Source of the DNA: Aureitalea marina
GTDB lineage: Bacteria; Bacteroidota; Bacteroidia; Flavobacteriales; Flavobacteriaceae
NCBI RefSeq assembly: GCF_002943755.1
Contig: NZ_MQUB01000001.1
Span: 558,001 to 622,000 of the forward strand
Direction: 5' to 3'
Length of the DNA: 64,000 nucleotides
Below the pieces are notes generated by a model. That model was not told where the DNA came from. It was given only the letters and a program-made list of their open reading frames with translations, and ran no database searches. A program made the translations under genes and the position numbers. Position 1 is the stretch's first letter; each line of letters starts with the position of its first letter. Of this stretch, positions 1 to 8,895 are shown piece after piece.

Positions 1-528
1 CAGCCTATCCAGACTGACGTTCAGGATTTCGTTGGTAAGAGTGCCTTACCTGATATTAACACAGGTCTTTCTACCACAGCTTCCTACAAGAATTGGACGC
101 TGTCTGCATACTTTGCCGGACAATTTGGGCATTACATTTATAACAACACGGCTAACGCCTTCTTTACTGCCGGTGCATTCCGTTCCGGACGTAACGTGCC
201 ACTTGACGTGTTGAACGCTGGAGAGTCTTTCGACGCTGCTGCAGATGTATCTACTCGCTTCCTGGAAAGCGGAGACTTTGTTCGTCTACAAAACGTTACC
301 CTTTCATATGATATTCCACTTGCGGAAGATTCAGTATTCGAGCGTGTTGGCGTTTCACTAACCAGTCAGAACTTGTTCGTAATCACGGATTACTCCGGGT
401 TAGATCCAGAAGTTAGCTCTGCACCTGCGGGTGGAGACTTACTGAATGGTCTACCAGTATTCGGTATCGACTATGGAGCTTATCCAAGACCGACAACGTT
501 CACCCTTGGTTTAAATGCTAATTTCTAA
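1..528 (+). CDS. SusC/RagA-family TonB-dependent outer-membrane receptor, C-terminal fragment
   Basis: The reading frame is open from the first base of the window and gives 175 residues, so the gene starts upstream. The fragment reads as outer-membrane beta-strands with Tyr/Phe/Asn-rich turns. It carries the typical SusC ending: 'RLQNVTLSYDIP', 'SLTSQNLFVITDYSGLDPE', then 'YPRPTTFTLGLNANF' with the terminal Phe of outer-membrane barrels. SusC proteins import oligomers bound by a partner SusD lipoprotein, and a SusD gene follows immediately (the stop is 10 bases before the SusD ATG). Substrate cannot be told from this fragment. Confidence 0.93.
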   Translation, partial: QPIQTDVQDFVGKSALPDINTGLSTTASYKNWTLSAYFAGQFGHYIYNNTANAFFTAGAFRSGRNVPLDVLNAGESFDAAADVSTRFLESGDFVRLQNVTLSYDIPLAEDSVFERVGVSLTSQNLFVITDYSGLDPEVSSAPAGGDLLNGLPVFGIDYGAYPRPTTFTLGLNANF

Positions 529-538
529 AAAAATGATT

Positions 539-2104
539 ATGAAGAGAATTAATTTAACACACGTAAAAGCTGTCTTTGCGATTGCTATTATGAGCTTGTT
601 CGTCGTCTCTTGTGATATCGAGATCGAAGAAACAGACTCGATATTTCCAGAAGAGACTAGTGGAGATTTTGGTGGAGTAGCTGCTGTTGGAGCCTCCGTG
701 CAAGATTTGTACAATAGTGTATACGGACAATTAGGGGACCAGGCAAATTTCTTTGCCTTGAACGAGGTCTCTACAGATGAGACTTTAGTTCCAACCCGTG
801 GAACTGACTGGGGAGATAATGGAATTTGGCGAACGCTTCACGCGCACACCTGGAGTCCAACTCACCAATTTGTTTTGAACACATGGAACAACTTAAACCA
901 AAATGTATTCCGTGCAACGCAGGTAATTGACCCGGCGAGTACGATAATAGGTGAAGGTGAAACTCGTTCCTTGGAAGAGTTAAAGGCTGAGGCCCGTTTC
1001 CTGCGTGCTTTCAGTATGTATTTCGTACTGGATTTGTGGGGTGTAGCTCCTTTCCGTGGAGTGAACGACGGTGCTGATGTTAACCCTCAGGTATTCACGG
1101 CTCAGGAAGCCTATGCGTTCATCGCAGAGGATCTTAATGCTGCTATTGCAGGACTTCCATCGCGAGGACCAAGTGGTGATAACAATCGTGCTTCTAAAGC
1201 GACAGCACGTTTCCTATTAGCCAAATTATTCTTGAACGCTGAGCGTTATGGTGCTTCGCCAGCCTATGCAGATGTAATTACACTATGTAACCAGATCGCT
1301 GATGATGGTTATAGTCTGCAGTCTGGATATTTCGATATCTTTAAGGAAGATGTAGATACAGAGACCATCTGGTATGCAAATACCTCTGTTGGTAACCGTA
1401 TCTGGAACGGTATGCACTACAACATCGTTGCTCCTGATAATACAGGAGGAGGATGGAATGGGTTTACCACTCTTGCAGAGTTCTATGATAGCTTCGGTGG
1501 AGCTCCAGATTCTAACTACGTTGGAGACGCCGATGATGAGCGTCGTGGATGGGTTCCAGATGCAGGTAATGCAGACGAGACCAACCTGGGTATCGGTTAT
1601 GGATTCCTAGTAGGTCAAATGTATGATGTAAACGGTGCTCCTTTGAAAGATCGTCCTGGAGATCCATTGGTATTCACAAGAGATCTACCAGGTCTGAGTG
1701 GAAACAATGAGCGTACGGGTATTCGTATCATCAAGTATCACCCTGTAAATGGATCGTTCGCAAACCACGAGATCGTATTCCGTTATGCTGACGTGCACCT
1801 GATGAAAGCTGAGGCCATGCTGAGAAGTGGTGGAAATGCTACTGCTATGGTGAATGAGCTGCGAACAATTCGTCTGGCTCAGCCTCTTGGAAGTGTTAGC
1901 GAAGCTGATCTGTTAGCTGAGCGTGGACGTGAGCTATACTACGAGTTCTGGAGACGTAACGATATGCTGCGTTTTGGTCAGTATACTCGTGCTTGGGAAT
2001 TCAAGGATGAAGCATCTATAGGAGACGAGACGAAGCGTCTGTATCCTATTCCAATTAATGCCTTGCTTTCTAACCCGAACTTGGTTCAGAACCCAGGATA
2101 CTAA
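539..2104 (+). CDS. RagB/SusD-family nutrient-binding outer-membrane lipoprotein
   Basis: About 521 residues, a usual SusD length. It has an N-terminal signal with a lipobox (SLFVVSC, cysteine near residue 25), so it should be a surface lipoprotein paired with the upstream SusC. SusD landmarks are visible: 'RFLRAFSMYFVLDLWGVAPF' early, 'KATARFLLAKLFLNAERY' in the TPR-like part, 'FRYADVHLMKAEAMLRSGG' and 'RGRELYYEFWRRNDMLRFGQY' near the C-terminus, ending 'LYPIPINALLSNPNLVQNPGY'. I chose the ATG at 539 (MKRINL); 533 is equally in frame and 515 would overlap susC. Function: captures a glycan or peptide for SusC. A hairpin terminator follows. Confidence 0.95.
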   Translation: MKRINLTHVKAVFAIAIMSLFVVSCDIEIEETDSIFPEETSGDFGGVAAVGASVQDLYNSVYGQLGDQANFFALNEVSTDETLVPTRGTDWGDNGIWRTLHAHTWSPTHQFVLNTWNNLNQNVFRATQVIDPASTIIGEGETRSLEELKAEARFLRAFSMYFVLDLWGVAPFRGVNDGADVNPQVFTAQEAYAFIAEDLNAAIAGLPSRGPSGDNNRASKATARFLLAKLFLNAERYGASPAYADVITLCNQIADDGYSLQSGYFDIFKEDVDTETIWYANTSVGNRIWNGMHYNIVAPDNTGGGWNGFTTLAEFYDSFGGAPDSNYVGDADDERRGWVPDAGNADETNLGIGYGFLVGQMYDVNGAPLKDRPGDPLVFTRDLPGLSGNNERTGIRIIKYHPVNGSFANHEIVFRYADVHLMKAEAMLRSGGNATAMVNELRTIRLAQPLGSVSEADLLAERGRELYYEFWRRNDMLRFGQYTRAWEFKDEASIGDETKRLYPIPINALLSNPNLVQNPGY

Positions 2105-2124
2105 TATTGTTCTATATTTTTTTA

Positions 2125-2159
2125 CAGGTCGCCTGCTTTTGGGCGACCTGTTTTTTTTT
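2125..2159 (+). terminator. Rho-independent terminator after the SusCD pair
   Basis: A perfect 9-bp stem, CAGGTCGCC (2125-2133) with GGCGACCTG (2142-2150), has an 8-base loop and is followed by nine T. It ends the SusC-SusD transcript, so the propeller genes downstream probably have their own promoter or depend on read-through. I see no clear TAnnTTTG box in 2160-2200. Confidence 0.9.
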
Positions 2160-2200
2160 GTAGCTTCCCCAAATTCCGATTAAGCTGATTTTCCCACCAC

Positions 2201-5200
2201 ATGCCTTACTTGGATCAGATGTATTTTAGCACAAAATTCTTAAATGGCTGCTTGTTGTGCTACTTGCCAGCCTTGTTGTGCATTGGCGTATTAACCGGTT
2301 GTGCGGATGAAAAGCCGGAAGACACACTTTTTGTGAATAGAAATGCCAATGAGACCGGATTGGATTTCGTCAATCAACTTACTACTACGCCAGAACTAAA
2401 CATTTTAAACTATATCTACTTCTATAATGGTGCGGGAGTTGCAACAGCGGACTTTGACCGGGACGGAAAGTTAGATCTATATTTTACCTCCAATCAGGAA
2501 GAGGACCGTATTTACAAGAATCTGGGAGAGCTTAAATTTGAGGATAAGACCGATGTTTCCAGAATAGACAATAGTGGGAACTGGACCAACGGGGTTAGTA
2601 TTGTCGATATAAACCAGGATGGCTGGCCGGATATCTACATTAGTAAGCTCGGGGATTATAAACATATCCAGGGTCATAATCTTTTGTACATCAACCAAGG
2701 TTCAGAAAGTGGAGGTTGGCCTGAGTTTGTAGAAATGTCGGCTGAATATGGACTGGACTTCAAAGGTTTCTCTACACAATCTGCATTCTTTGATTACGAT
2801 CTGGATGGCGATCTTGATCTATTCTTGATGAATCATTCGGTCAATCCAAATCAGAATTATGGCAGGGGAGATCAACGTTCCCAGCCGGACCCCTTATCGG
2901 GCGATAAGCTCTTTGAGAACAAGGATGGATATTTTGTAGATGTTAGTGCCGACAGTGGCATTTTTGAGAGTCGATTTGGTTATGGGCTGGGTATCTCTAT
3001 CTCCGACTTCGACCAGAATGGCTACCCTGACGTTTATATAGGGAACGATTTTTTTGAGAACGATTATCTCTATTTAAACCAGGGAGACAAGACCTTCAAA
3101 GAGGTAATCCACCTGGAAGAAGGTCAAATAGGACATACCTCCCATTTTTCCATGGGGAACGATACCGGGGATTTAGACAATGATGGGGACATGGACATCG
3201 TATCCGTTGATATGTTGCCTGAGGATCTTCTAACCTATAAATCTTCAGGTACGGAGTTCAGTTACCAGATTTATCGCAATTATCTGAAGAACGGCTATGC
3301 GCCTCAGTATATGCAGAATACACTGCAGATCAATTTAGGGGACGCCCGTTTTAGCGAGAGTGCCTATCTATCCGGACTTTCGGCAACGGAGTGGTCCTGG
3401 AGCCCCCTGATCGCCGATTTCGATCTGGATGGAAATCAAGATATCTATGTGACCAACGGCATTCTGGGTGCAACCAATGATATGGATTTCATCAACTTCA
3501 TTGCGAACGAAAATATTCAGCGGGCCCTGAGTAAAGGAGTGACGGAACGAGATCTGGAGTTTATTAGCAAAATACCGGTCAAACACACAGCCAATTACTT
3601 CTTTAATAATGAAGGTGACCTGACCTTCGAAAACACATCAGAGGCTTGGATAGGAGATGAACCTAGTTTTTCCAATGGAGCCATTCGAGCAGACCTGGAC
3701 AATGACGGGGACCTCGATATAGTGATCAACAATGTGAATGAGACTGCTCAGATCTTGGAAAATCGTACCAACTCCATGTTCCCGGATCGGCAGAGTATCC
3801 GGGTGGAATTGCAAGGGGACATCCTCAACAGAGCAGGTATAGGCACCAAAGTTGTTGTTTATACCGAAGATCAGATACTAACTCGCGAAAATTATCCCAG
3901 CCGGGGCTATTTAAGTAGTCAACCGTCCGTACTTTCTTTTGGTCTTGGACGGCGAACGATCGATTCATTACGGGTGACCTGGCCGGACGGGAAGTCCCAA
4001 CTGATTACTGACCCCATTATGGCACCGGAGCTTGTACTGGCTTATTCGGAAGCCGATTCAGTGCAAATTCCAATGGTCAGGAAAAATAGTCCATTGACAA
4101 ATACAGATGGTCTTTTCTTTGCTGTTCATCAGGATAATCCGAGTTTGGAATTTAACCGCGATCCGCTTATCCCTTATGCGCTTTCCAACGAAGGTCCAAC
4201 GGTTTCTGTTTCGGATGTGGATGGCGATTCTTTGGAAGATGTTTTTATCGGCGGGGCTAAAGGAAGTCCTGCCCAATTATGGAAGCAACTTGAAAGTGGT
4301 GAATTCGAATTAACCCAAACTGATCTTTTTATCGAGGATCGCTTGGCCGAGGATGTTGATCAAGCGTTTTTGGACGTCGATTCGGATGGCGACCCGGATT
4401 TGGTTGTGCTTGCTGGGGGAAATGAATTTACCAGTGGCGTTAACATCCAACCACGACTCTACCGAAACGAAAACGGGACTCTTCAAAAAGACAGCCTTCA
4501 GTTTGACGGAATTCAATTGAACGGATCAGTAGTCCGGCCCGCGGATATCGATGCAGATGGGGACATGGATCTGCTGTTCGCAGCAGATGTTATTCCTTTA
4601 CAATTCGGCTCAGATCCTCGGCATTTTATTATGATCAATGATGGGCAAGGTAATTTTGATGATCAGACAGAGCGCATTGCTCCTGGTTTGTTGTCGTCAG
4701 GAAGTATCACTGACGCCCACTGGACCGATCTGGATGGGGATGGAGATCTTGACCTGATCACCCTCGGACTGTGGTCAGCTATTCAGGTTTGGACCAATGA
4801 GAATGGTCAATTGCGATCAGAACCTATTCCCGGTCTGGAAAATACCCACGGCTGGTGGCAAAGCCTCGCCGTATCAGATCTAAACGAGGATGGTTTACTT
4901 GATATCATTGCTGGTAATTGGGGGCTAAACTCCCGGTTACAGGCATCTGTTAATCAGCCGGTTAGTCTTTACTCTACAGATTTTGACCAAAATGGTAACA
5001 CTGAACCCATAGTGACCTATTATTATCAAGGAGTAGAGACCGTTCTGCCTTCAAAGGACGAATTGGTGAAGCAATTGCCACAGATAAATAAGAATTACCT
5101 GTCCTATGCTGATTTCGCAGCGGCTTCTGTTCAGGAGCTGTTTGGGTCTGCCGCCCTGAAAAGTGCCAAACGGAAAGAGGTATTTCAACTTGCCAGTACT

Positions 5201-5545
5201 GTGTACATCAATGGAGGTGATGGATCTTTCGAAGGCCTGGAATTACCATTTACCGCTCAATTATCATCAGTCTATGACATCTGGGTGGAAGACCTGAATA
5301 AAGACGGGTTTCAAGACTTGTTTTTGGTAGGCAATAACTTTGAAATTAGTACCCAATTAAGTAGATTAGACGCCTCGCATGGCGTGCTGCTGATTAACGA
5401 TAGAACGGGCCATTTCCAGGAAACCACCAACCCACTTTACGATGTCCCGGGTCCCGGCCGTTCGATCGCTAAGCTAAGCGTCGGCGATCAGGAATATTTG
5501 GTTATTGCTCGCAATGATCAGCCCTTGTTATTTCTAAAAAAGTAA
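2201..5545 (+). CDS. Giant FG-GAP/VCBS-repeat lipoprotein with ASPIC/UnbV domain (CRTAC1-like), copy A
   Basis: 1114 residues. A signal with lipobox (GVLTGC, cysteine about residue 34) predicts a lipoprotein. Seven Ca-binding blade motifs of the form DxDxDGxxDhhh lie before, and seven after, an ASPIC/UnbV domain at about residues 531-605 ('PSRGYLSSQPSVLSFGLG', 'VTWPDGKSQ'). This suggests two seven-bladed propellers joined by ASPIC. First-half motifs include DFDRDGKLDLYF and DLDNDGDLDIVI; second-half motifs include DVDSDGDPDLVV and DLNKDGFQDLFL. First in a run with spacings of 11, -8, 6 and 3 bases. Start at 2201; an in-frame ATG at 2219 also leaves the signal intact. Proteins of this kind often lie in SusCD loci, and their biochemical role is not known to me. 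Binding of a glycan or protein at the cell surface is inference. Confidence 0.9.
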   Translation: MPYLDQMYFSTKFLNGCLLCYLPALLCIGVLTGCADEKPEDTLFVNRNANETGLDFVNQLTTTPELNILNYIYFYNGAGVATADFDRDGKLDLYFTSNQEEDRIYKNLGELKFEDKTDVSRIDNSGNWTNGVSIVDINQDGWPDIYISKLGDYKHIQGHNLLYINQGSESGGWPEFVEMSAEYGLDFKGFSTQSAFFDYDLDGDLDLFLMNHSVNPNQNYGRGDQRSQPDPLSGDKLFENKDGYFVDVSADSGIFESRFGYGLGISISDFDQNGYPDVYIGNDFFENDYLYLNQGDKTFKEVIHLEEGQIGHTSHFSMGNDTGDLDNDGDMDIVSVDMLPEDLLTYKSSGTEFSYQIYRNYLKNGYAPQYMQNTLQINLGDARFSESAYLSGLSATEWSWSPLIADFDLDGNQDIYVTNGILGATNDMDFINFIANENIQRALSKGVTERDLEFISKIPVKHTANYFFNNEGDLTFENTSEAWIGDEPSFSNGAIRADLDNDGDLDIVINNVNETAQILENRTNSMFPDRQSIRVELQGDILNRAGIGTKVVVYTEDQILTRENYPSRGYLSSQPSVLSFGLGRRTIDSLRVTWPDGKSQLITDPIMAPELVLAYSEADSVQIPMVRKNSPLTNTDGLFFAVHQDNPSLEFNRDPLIPYALSNEGPTVSVSDVDGDSLEDVFIGGAKGSPAQLWKQLESGEFELTQTDLFIEDRLAEDVDQAFLDVDSDGDPDLVVLAGGNEFTSGVNIQPRLYRNENGTLQKDSLQFDGIQLNGSVVRPADIDADGDMDLLFAADVIPLQFGSDPRHFIMINDGQGNFDDQTERIAPGLLSSGSITDAHWTDLDGDGDLDLITLGLWSAIQVWTNENGQLRSEPIPGLENTHGWWQSLAVSDLNEDGLLDIIAGNWGLNSRLQASVNQPVSLYSTDFDQNGNTEPIVTYYYQGVETVLPSKDELVKQLPQINKNYLSYADFAAASVQELFGSAALKSAKRKEVFQLASTVYINGGDGSFEGLELPFTAQLSSVYDIWVEDLNKDGFQDLFLVGNNFEISTQLSRLDASHGVLLINDRTGHFQETTNPLYDVPGPGRSIAKLSVGDQEYLVIARNDQPLLFLKK

Positions 5546-5556
5546 ACGACCCACAA

Positions 5557-8500
5557 ATGAATTCATTTCGAATTAGCCTGCTACTGATTACCTTCTTCGT
5601 TCTAACTGCATGCCAGCAAGAGGAAGCTAAGCAAGAAGAACAGGCAGTTGATCCACTCTTTACAGAACTCGATCCGGCAGATTCTGGCATGGCGTTTATC
5701 AATACCGTCGAGAACCAAAAGGATTTCAACATTTTCAAGTATCGAAACTTCTATAATGGCGGAGGAGTAGCTATAGGAGATATTAACAATGACGGTCTTC
5801 CCGATATCTACATGACTGCCAACATGGGGAAGAATAAACTGTTTCTGAACAAAGGGGATTTCAAATTCGAAGATATATCCGCATCAGCTGGTATAGAAGG
5901 AAACAAACCTTGGTCTACCGGGGTCGCCATGGTCGATATCAACGCAGATGGCCTATTGGACATATACGTCAGCAATGCCGGGAACATGGAGGGCGATAAT
6001 CACAACAATGACCTCTACATCAACAATGGTGATCTCACCTTTACGGAACAGGCAGAAGCCTACAACCTGGCCGAGACTGGATTTACCACGCATGCGACTT
6101 TCTTCGATTACGATAAAGACGGAGATCTAGACGCTTATATCCTGAACAATAGCAATATCCCGGTGAGTAGCCTGGGTTATGCAGAACAGCGGAATGTTCG
6201 GGCCCAGGATTGGAATGTTCCCAAGATGTTCCGCGGTGTTGGAGATATGTTGTTGCGTAACGATGGAGGAGTGTTTACCGAGGTTAGTGAGGAAGCAGGT
6301 ATCTATGGAAGTTTGATCGGTTTTGGTCTTGGTGTTATGATCAGTGATGTGAATAATGACCTGTATCCGGACATCTATGTATCCAACGACTTCTACGAAA
6401 GGGATTATCTATACATCAACAACCAGGATGGGACCTTTACCGAGGATATCAAGAATTGGACCTCTCGGCTTTGCCTCTCGGCAATGGGGATCGATATGGC
6501 GGACATCAACAATGATGGGAATGCGGACATCTTCATCACCGATATGTTGCCTGATGGAGACCAGCGAGTAAAATCCGTGATGGAATTTGAGGGATACAAT
6601 GTTTTTAAGTTGAAGCAGAGTAAAGACTTCTATCAGCAATACATACAGAATACCCTTCAACTGAACAATGGGAATGGCAGTTATTCTGAGATCGCATACT
6701 TCTCTGGTGTATCAGCCACAGATTGGAGTTGGTCCGGATTGATGTTCGACATGGACAATGACGGCTACAGGGACATCTTTGTGACCAACGGTGTCAATCA
6801 TGATCTGACGGATCTTGACTTCGTGGATTTCTTTGCCAACGAGATCATTCAGGAAATGGCCTTGACCGGTAAGAAAGAAGCCATTGACTCCATTATAGCC
6901 AAAATGCCCATTGTGCCGGTACCCAATTATGCCTACCACAACAATAAAGACCTGACCTTCACCAACCGAGCTGTGGAATGGGGGCTGGGAGAGCCTGGCT
7001 TATCCAATGGTGCGGCCTACGGGGATCTGGACAATGATGGAGATCTCGATCTGGTAGTCAATAATGTAAACATGCAGGCCTCACTCTACAGAAACAATAG
7101 CCTGGAGAACCTGGATAATCACTACCTAAGAATCCAACTAAAGGGAAAGGAGGCCAATACCTTTGCTATTGGCTCTACAATTAAGGCATATGCCAATGGG
7201 CAGGTCTACATGCAGGAATTGATACCATCCAGAGGGTTTCAGTCGTCCATGGATTATACTGTCAGCTTGGGGCTGGGCCAGGCTACACAAGTAGATTCCC
7301 TAAGAGTGATCTGGCCTGACGACAAAACCACTGTACTTGGAGCTATTCCCGTAGATCAGACAGTGAATCTAAATTGGGCTGACGCCAATGAAGCATACAG
7401 TCCTGCAGAGAATAAGGCTAAGCCCCTTATGAGGGAGATGCCCAATGATTTACTGGTCAAGCATGAAGAGAATAACTACAGTGATTTCGACTTTGAAGGA
7501 CTTATTGCCAAAATGCTTTCCCAAGAGGGACCGTGTATGGCTGTTGGAGATCTGAACGGAGACGGAAATGAGGATGTATTCATCGGTGGTGCCAACGGTC
7601 AAGCCGGGAGTTTGAATTTCCATAGCGGAAACGGAAGTCTAAGACCTGTTTCCAGTCAGACCTTGGAAGATGACAAACAATTTGAAGACACTGCTGCCGC
7701 AATATTTGATGCCGATAAGGACGGAGATATGGACCTGGTTGTAGGCTCTGGTGGTAACCAAGTAGACCAGGACAGTGGAGAGACACTCAGATTGTACCTG
7801 AACGACGGACAGGGAAATCTGACCAAGGCACCTTTGGTACTACCTCCTAATATTCGAAATGTCAGTGCCATAGCTGTCCATGATTTGGACGGAGATGGAG
7901 ATCAGGATATTTTCGTTGCGGCCAGAAGCATTATCGGGATCTATGGCGTGGATCCGGAACATCTATACCTGGAAAATCTTGGGGATGGCCAATTTATCAA
8001 TAAAAGCAGTGAGGTCATCCAGGCAACCCGCGACAGCGGGATGCTAACCGACGCCACCTGGTCCGATCTCGATGGAGATGGTCAGTCCGAATTGATTACG
8101 GTAACCGATTGGGGAAGCCCGCGGGTTTACAAGGTACAGAATGGAAAGTTGGAGAAAATGACTAGCGGATTGGATTCCTATGAAGGATGGTGGGGTGTTG
8201 TGAAAGCAGTCGACATTGACCAAGATGGCGACCAAGATCTGTTGTTAGGGAACGAAGGAAAGAATATCCATTACCAGCCATCGGAAGAGAACATCATCAA
8301 GATATGGGTGAGCGATTTCGACAACAATGGAACCATCGAACAGATCATGACTCAGACTATTGATGGACGGGATATGCCCCTACATCAGAAGAAAGAGATC
8401 GTTGCACAATTGGTCTCTTTGAAAAAACAAAATCTAAAGGCTTCGGAATACGCCAGACGTTCAATACAAGAACTATTTCCACCGGAGGTCTTGAATAGAG

Positions 8501-8895
8501 CTAGGGTGAGATCTGTCAATACATCTGCCAGTATGCTAGCGGTGAACGATGGAAACGGAAATTTCGATGTGCGAGAGCTACCTACCATGGCGCAGCTGAG
8601 TTGTGTTTGCGGAATCAGTTGCACTGATGTGAACAATGACGGGCATCTAGATATCGTCATGGGTGGTAATAACTACGAGTTTAAACCTCAGTATTCCCGC
8701 TTGGATTCCAACTATGGCAGTGTTTTGCTGAACGATGGTTCACTTAACTTCGACTGGCAGAATTATACCGAAAGCGGATTCTATGTACGCAATGAGATCA
8801 AGCATATCGAACCATTTTCAGATAACACAGGAAAGACCTTCCTCTTGGTAGCCATTAATGACGAAAGGCCGAAAGTCTTCGCTTTGAATGAATAA
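5557..8895 (+). CDS. Giant FG-GAP/VCBS-repeat lipoprotein with ASPIC/UnbV domain, copy B
   Basis: 1112 residues, intact, with lipobox FVLTAC at about residue 19. Same plan as copy A. Seven blade motifs (DINNDGLPDIYM to DLDNDGDLDLVV) precede ASPIC/UnbV at about residues 521-595 ('PSRGFQSSMDYTVSLGLG', 'VIWPDDKT'), then seven more (DLNGDGNEDVFI to DVNNDGHLDIVM). It also has motifs shared by all copies that are not part of the blade loops: 'ITDMLP', 'SATDWSWSG', 'EGWWG' and the 'SDFDNNGTIEQI' loop where the last Asp is replaced by Glu. It starts 11 bases after copy A and its stop overlaps copy C's start by 8 bases, so the three are surely co-transcribed. Divergence from A in primary sequence implies old duplication rather than recent amplification. 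Confidence 0.9.
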   Translation: MNSFRISLLLITFFVLTACQQEEAKQEEQAVDPLFTELDPADSGMAFINTVENQKDFNIFKYRNFYNGGGVAIGDINNDGLPDIYMTANMGKNKLFLNKGDFKFEDISASAGIEGNKPWSTGVAMVDINADGLLDIYVSNAGNMEGDNHNNDLYINNGDLTFTEQAEAYNLAETGFTTHATFFDYDKDGDLDAYILNNSNIPVSSLGYAEQRNVRAQDWNVPKMFRGVGDMLLRNDGGVFTEVSEEAGIYGSLIGFGLGVMISDVNNDLYPDIYVSNDFYERDYLYINNQDGTFTEDIKNWTSRLCLSAMGIDMADINNDGNADIFITDMLPDGDQRVKSVMEFEGYNVFKLKQSKDFYQQYIQNTLQLNNGNGSYSEIAYFSGVSATDWSWSGLMFDMDNDGYRDIFVTNGVNHDLTDLDFVDFFANEIIQEMALTGKKEAIDSIIAKMPIVPVPNYAYHNNKDLTFTNRAVEWGLGEPGLSNGAAYGDLDNDGDLDLVVNNVNMQASLYRNNSLENLDNHYLRIQLKGKEANTFAIGSTIKAYANGQVYMQELIPSRGFQSSMDYTVSLGLGQATQVDSLRVIWPDDKTTVLGAIPVDQTVNLNWADANEAYSPAENKAKPLMREMPNDLLVKHEENNYSDFDFEGLIAKMLSQEGPCMAVGDLNGDGNEDVFIGGANGQAGSLNFHSGNGSLRPVSSQTLEDDKQFEDTAAAIFDADKDGDMDLVVGSGGNQVDQDSGETLRLYLNDGQGNLTKAPLVLPPNIRNVSAIAVHDLDGDGDQDIFVAARSIIGIYGVDPEHLYLENLGDGQFINKSSEVIQATRDSGMLTDATWSDLDGDGQSELITVTDWGSPRVYKVQNGKLEKMTSGLDSYEGWWGVVKAVDIDQDGDQDLLLGNEGKNIHYQPSEENIIKIWVSDFDNNGTIEQIMTQTIDGRDMPLHQKKEIVAQLVSLKKQNLKASEYARRSIQELFPPEVLNRARVRSVNTSASMLAVNDGNGNFDVRELPTMAQLSCVCGISCTDVNNDGHLDIVMGGNNYEFKPQYSRLDSNYGSVLLNDGSLNFDWQNYTESGFYVRNEIKHIEPFSDNTGKTFLLVAINDERPKVFALNE